Of a DNA stretch of 64,000 nucleotides, positions 59,357 through 64,000 are shown one piece after another. The stretch comes from Gigaspora rosea (Eukaryota > Glomeromycota > Glomeromycetes > Diversisporales > Gigasporaceae), in assembly GCA_003550325.1 (NCBI GenBank), contig QKWP01000059.1, positions 89,942-153,941 on the forward strand. The letters run 5' to 3'. Below the pieces are notes generated by a model, which was given only the letters and a program-made list of their open reading frames with translations, made no database searches and was not told the origin of the DNA. Every line of letters begins with the position of its first letter. Positions within the stretch are counted from its first letter, which is position 1. The position numbers were made by a program, and so were the translations under genes.

Positions 59357-60794
59357 TAGCGCTTAGAATAAATCGTTTGCAATTTGTGCAAGGGTAATTT
59401 CCTTTTTAATCACGATATGTGTAAATCGAATTTTTGGAAATTTACGAGTTATTTTGGATAAGACTCGTTACACGAGCAAAAAACGATTGTAAAAAGTACT
59501 CATTGTAGCGCAGAGCGCTATTCTCAGCGCGCGAATAGACTAGCGAGATGAGAAGAGATGCGCTGCTCACCGCTCAAAAATTTTTTCGCTAGTCGAACAA
59601 AATGTCTTTTGTTCTCTATATATTTTTGATTACTAAGCTGATCAGAATAATAAAATCAAAACGATCTAACGTAAGTTAATTATCCCTATCCTAATTTGAT
59701 AAATTCATATGCTTAGCCAAATCTCTACGTACCACCTAATTGTTCGTCCGTTTAAACGGTTTTTAATTGATCATCTTCAGAAAATGTGACCAGAGTGTGG
59801 GAAACTTTGATCAGTCTATGCCAATTCATTAAATTTGCAAAATTATGACATTTGATCTTTGAATGATTGATGTAATACCCTATTCCTTTTTTTTTTTATT
59901 TATTATATTATTATTATACTATTATAAAATTATCGTCGGTTACGAGAGCTTCTTATATTTTTACCAATCATTTTGTTTATGTTGAGAAAAATGATAGAAA
60001 TTATTTAGTATTCGGATCTAGATCTAAAGATAATTATCTGTTAAAAAAAGTCATTATCTGTTATCTATATCTGTTCATAATTCCATTATCCGGATCACTA
60101 TCTGGATAAGATATTTATAATGCATCAATCAAATAAAGTAATTCTATATTTATTGTTAAAATAAAAAAATGATTTATGCATGAAGTTTGTACTTTGTACA
60201 TTCTATTCTAACTTACGTATTCGACAGGTGTCATTAATAGTGGCCAGACAAAGAGATCTAGGAGTATTTCGGAAATAAATAAGAGTTTAAAAAATCTTAT
60301 TTGTGTATCAAAATTTTGAAATCGGAAAATGAAATGGGGTGTTTAGAGACTCCCATTTGACGAATAAGTAAAAATTTTTTTATTATGCAGATCAACGAAC
60401 TATTTAATAATAATAAAACGATATTAGAAGCAGTATCGATTAACAATAAAATAATTTGTAATAATGAAGATCATATAAATAAGTGTATTTGTATTTGAAT
60501 TTTAATTAAAAAAAATAAATAAGATTTGTACGTCTCTTATTTGATAATAAATACGTCTTCCTGTTTTATCAAAATAAGATTTACGAATTTTAATTCTTGA
60601 AACCCCTTATTATCATAATGTTCCACATCATTTCTGAATTTATGTTGATTCTCAATTGACATGTGTTATATAATGTTCCGCATCACTGAATTTATTTTGA
60701 CATGTGTTATTCGTGAATTGTGAAATGTCATTTGTCATTTTAGAACTGCTATCCATTTATCAATTAATTAATAAAAAAAAGTGAAAATAATAAT
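59357..60794. other. Intergenic region, no gene seen
   Basis: Around 59510-59580 there is a locally GC-richer stretch with AGCGC-type palindromes (GCGCAGAGCGCTATTCTCAG). No frame or RNA fold was recognised. Confidence 0.45.
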
Positions 60795-60937
60795 ACGACA
60801 GGGTGAAATCCGCGACGAAATAGTTACGTTATTGATACAGATCTCCATCTAACTATCCTAAAATAGTACCCTAACCCTAATTAAGCTAAATCTGCATCAA
60901 TAACGTGATCACCTCAGCGCGGGTTTCACCCTTTCGT
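60795..60937. mobile_element. Mutator-type small TIR element (143 bp)
   Basis: The ends ACGACAGGGTGAAATCCGCG and GCGGGTTTCACCCTTTCGT match those of the element at 11472-11638. A TAATAATA-type duplication is likely but lies in a simple repeat. The arms continue as ACGTTATTGATACAGAT and ATCTGCATCAATAACGT around a CCCTAACCCTAATT tract. Confidence 0.75.
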
Positions 60938-61218
60938 ATAATAATAATAACAAGGTAAGGCGTCGCGCTAATCCTGTGAGCCTAGTGCTAGCTGTTACGT
61001 AAGATACGATAAATTAGGAATTATGAATATGCGACATGAATAATAATTACATGAACGGTGAAATCTGCGCAGAGGTGATGATTTTTTCGGAGAAACAATT
61101 GTTCTTTTTAAAGTAATAAACTGATTTTTTTTCATACTTAAGGTAAAGGGAAAAAAGCTTTTGAAATATATTTTTATTAATGCGCACTGAGTCTATGTAT
61201 CGTACGTATATGTTTTTA
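60938..61218. other. Spacer, nothing recognised
   Basis: No supported feature. Confidence 0.4.
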
Positions 61219-61389
61219 TCATGCATCATTCTGTAAATTGGGCCGTTGAAAGTTAATTAGTTGTTTAACGTAACCCCCCCAGATTTCTGCCCCAAAATGA
61301 ACATATACATACGTTTTGGGGCAATCAAAATTCAGTTGAGCAGTAGAAATAGCTTGTGTTTTAATAAGCTGTTTAATTTCTGGATTCAT
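61219..61389 (-). CDS. Short open frame, unknown (57 codons)
   Basis: The frame MNPEIKQLIKTQAISTAQLN runs on through FDCPKTYVYVHFGAEIWGGY to a stop. Codon use is not as A/T-biased as in the random frames nearby. No splice-linked neighbour or known family was recognised. It may be an exon of an unrecognised or decayed gene, or chance. Confidence 0.25.
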   Translation of the reverse strand: MNPEIKQLIKTQAISTAQLNFDCPKTYVYVHFGAEIWGGYVKQLINFQRPNLQNDA

Positions 61390-62099
61390 TAAATTAGCCA
61401 AAGTCGTTTTTCAAAACTCTCATAATAGACAAAAACTGACTTGTTGCTTAACGCAGTAATATGGGATTATAAGTCTGTAATTGATTAAAAAGATGAACTT
61501 ACATATATACACACCTATGTGTCTTGATACGTTAACAGTTAATTGTGCTAAAGATCCTAAAGGTTCTCTTTTTTTATGTATGTAAAGAATAAATTATTGA
61601 ATCGAAGAGAACCAGCTTGAATTTGGATAGAAATAAAATATTTACTGTCGGGGCATAACTGGCTGCACGTGGATATAATTTCTGGGGTATGAAAGTACCG
61701 GGGTAATAAGAATTGAAGTGTAATTTTAGAAGTCTATTATGATAGACTAATTATGTAAGAAGGTTTATTGTATTTTTTTAAACAATACTAATCCTAAATT
61801 AGTAAATTTATATGATGTAACCTTTTTCAGAGCGTGGAAAATCAATCCCATCAATAGATCAAGTTTAGCACTAAATGATTGGTTTAACGAAACTCAAAAT
61901 ATCGCAGCTTTAATTCTAGCGATTATCAATTCATCTAGACGGTAAAAAATCCGAAAGTAAAGAATCAAAAATATCAAAAAATAAGCAAACTTCGTCCCAG
62001 AACCCACGTTAATCCAATAATTTTTGGTAACAAATCATTACAAACTACATAAATTCACTGAGTCTCGTCAACTACTTTGATTCGTTCTTGAGCTCTAGC
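61390..62099. other. Spacer, nothing recognised
   Basis: No gene, element ends or RNA gene seen. Confidence 0.4.
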
Positions 62100-62158
62100 T
62101 AAGCTCTACCAGAGCTCCTACCAGAGCTCTTACCAGAGCTTCTACCAGAGCAAGAGCA
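62088..62158. repeat. Short tandem repeat TACCAGAGCTC
   Basis: About five units of (T)TACCAGAGCTC/CTACCAGAGCTT, each carrying an AGCTC (part of a SacI-type GAGCTC palindrome), in a row. Confidence 0.7.
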
Positions 62159-63172
62159 GGAGTCTATATAAAACGCGATCAATTTCGTGATACGATAAGT
62201 AACCTTTTTTAGCCATTTTTTTACCATAAACGGCCATCAAATAAGGGCAAAATAGGGGTAAAAAACGCAAATTCAGAAATTTTGCGTTTCACAATTATGA
62301 ACGAGTTTTTCTAGTGGTTTAACTAGTGTTTTAAATAAAGTAAAAAAAATTAAATAAATAAATAAACGCGAATAAAAATGAACCACTAAATATTAAATGC
62401 TAACTTTTAACAATGTAATTAATAATTTTTGCATTCCCGCGTAGAACACATCCGCATTAGTTTTTCGGCATCAGCAGGAATCTGGTCGGGTGTCTTGTCT
62501 AACCTGAATCTAATAAGAAGATAATTACTAAATGTTTTTTTTCTTAATAAAAAAAAAAAAAATTTATCTTTTCCAGGTCTTTTCATGACAGTCATGCTCA
62601 GCCTGGTGTTAGCACAGATTATTTCGTAAAATTTTCGACATAACAAACTTACATCCCCAAGTTATTCCTAATGAAGCAATAAAAGAATTATCTTTATAAA
62701 TATCAATAAAAAAGATCATTGCAAATATAAATGCAATAATTAATAAGTAATTATTCTATGCCCTCAATTCAGAATTGAAGTAAATTCAGAAATGACTCGG
62801 AACAATAATAGTATAGAATAATCTTTTTATCACACAGCGTTCAACTTGCGCTTTACTTATTGTATTCCGTACTGTGTAAAGTATGTAATAGAAAAATAAA
62901 ATAAGTGCTTACTGTACAAGTATGTATTAATATATAATATAATAATAATTATTATATACTTACAAAAAACTGAAAGCCAGTATAAGTTTAAAGTGTAATT
63001 GATTTATATCGACCTATTAAATAATTGTAATAAACAAACGAAATATTAAAATCATGTTCTTATTTAAAATACATTAAATTTATGATGTAGACAAGTTTCA
63101 CACCGGGTAATGCTAGTTATATATATAAATTATAAGATATTTATACGTATACTTAGACAAAATAAACATATT
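62159..63172. other. AT-rich region; candidate Helitron 3' end at 63116
   Basis: TTTCACACCGGGTAATGCTA then G, followed by T, at 63096-63116 resembles a Helitron CTAG terminus. A 75-codon minus-strand frame at 62419-62646 has no known domain. No gene is called. Confidence 0.35.
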
Positions 63173-63386
63173 TACTTGAATAAATATTTATTCGAATAAT
63201 TATAATTATTCGAATAAATTTATTTATTCGAATATTATTATTTATTCGAATAAATATTATTATTCGAATAAATATTAATATTCGAATAATAATAGTTATT
63301 CGAATTATTCAGTAAATTTAGTCATTCGGCGAATATTCGAATAGCTTTATGTCGATCCCAATTATTCGAATATTATTCGAATAAAC
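63173..63386. repeat. Palindromic ATTCGAATA array
   Basis: About fifteen copies of TTATTCGAATAA or parts of it in both orientations over ~210 bases, possibly bounded by TAAACATA on each side. The composition recalls the ATTTGATTTGA-filled hAT MITE at 24346-24617, so this may be the interior of a similar element. Confidence 0.65.
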
Positions 63387-64000
63387 ATAGTTATTGATTC
63401 AGGAGCAAAAATAGCTTCCGCTTTACTTCAATACTTTATGTAAATATAAGAATTTTATTTTTACGAATTTTCAATTATTTAATGGCGTAATAAAATTTAA
63501 TAAATAAAAAAAAAATTCATGGATCCTAGTATTTTAACAAATACAGGCACCTGGATAATGTGTAAGTTTTTTTTAATTTCCATGATCGTGCGAAGTTTAT
63601 TAGGCTATACCAAACTGATTTTTAGTTTAACCCCTCTAATATTTTAAATTTATATATAATATAATACATGTTATTAACCAATCAAATTGCAGCATTAGTT
63701 TTTTAAATTTTTAAAATTTTACAGCCAATAGAATTGCAGTGTTTTTTTTTACCCCCATAAAATATTTTATGTTAAAACTAAACTAAACAAAAATCTGCTT
63801 GGAGTGGCCTTAGCGGTACTATTTTTAAAATTGATAATAGTTGCTACTACATAAAAAAGTCGGGATCTGCTCATTATTTTTGAGCACTTGTTCGTTATTT
63901 CTGAATGCAATGTATGTTATTTTCGAATCATTTTTATACAAATACAAAAGATTTGGCATAACAAATATTATATAGTATTAATTATATATGCTAATTCAAT
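63380..64000. repeat. Segmental duplicate D, copy 2
   Basis: Compact counterpart of 20310-23870, in the same orientation, lacking three insertions present there. It runs off the window. It provides uninterrupted sites for the elements at 20485-20860, 21144-21665 and 21728-23745. Confidence 0.7.

Noticed and set aside
59500-59600. Possible promoter or RNA gene in the GC-richer AGCGC stretch
   Set aside because: Only short palindromes were seen, with no consistent fold or second copy.
62419-62646. 75-codon minus-strand frame
   Set aside because: Starts without a clear ATG context, includes a poly-F stretch from an A run and has no recognised domain; it may contain an exon end but I cannot support it.

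Overview
The window looks like nuclear DNA of an arbuscular mycorrhizal fungus of the Rhizophagus type (Glomeromycotina). The base composition is strongly AT-rich. The host genes have many short GT-AG introns. Fragments of the glomeromycete 'CxxC...WTSGNxDID' module that precedes expanded kinase domains are present, and mobile elements make up most of the sequence. The species is inferred, not proven.

Host genes. A cassette carrying an MFS transporter of the Dal5/Tna1 (anion:cation symporter) family, followed on the same strand by a sulfotransferase-like P-loop gene, occurs three times, all on the minus strand: cassette A (1-~3.9 kb, continuing in pieces to 13.7 kb), cassette B (14.57-19.7 kb) and cassette C (54.7-59.35 kb). 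Transporter B reads as ten exons giving 512 codons plus stop. Transporter C also looks whole, with a shorter tail. Transporter A is broken. The sulfotransferase-like gene is cut by the window edge in A, truncated by a rearrangement in B, and has a damaged start in C.

Mobile elements, left to right. Cassette A is split by a 1.3-kb insertion, a 0.5-kb MITE and a 7.7-kb decayed Helitron; the Helitron itself carries a hAT MITE, a 1-kb tRNA-derived SINE and smaller inserts. Cassette B keeps the uninterrupted form of those sites, but carries a solo LTR with a MITE inside it. From 20 to 30 kb there is a partial segmental duplicate of the right end of the window, a 2-kb TIR element holding a 5'-truncated LINE and a MITE, plus hAT-like and TTAA-flanked MITEs. 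From 30.8 to 38.1 kb lies what appears to be one large Mutator-like TIR element. It holds two decayed kinase-gene fragments and a decayed 3.8-kb hAT transposon. From 39.1 to 46.7 kb is a nearly full-length LINE with a perfect 16-bp target-site duplication. Next to it is a 540-bp palindrome. From 48 to 54 kb there is a second SINE copy, several small TIR elements and a minisatellite. From 59.4 kb to the end there is no recognisable gene, a few small elements and a palindromic ATTCGAATA array.

No tRNA, rRNA or CRISPR array was seen. The most unusual observations are the large TIR element with kinase exons, a core sequence shared by small elements with unrelated ends, a six-fold repeat in LINE ORF1, and the ~1-kb SINE whose copies have different 3' tails. 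Relationships between copies were judged by eye; no alignment or database search was run.
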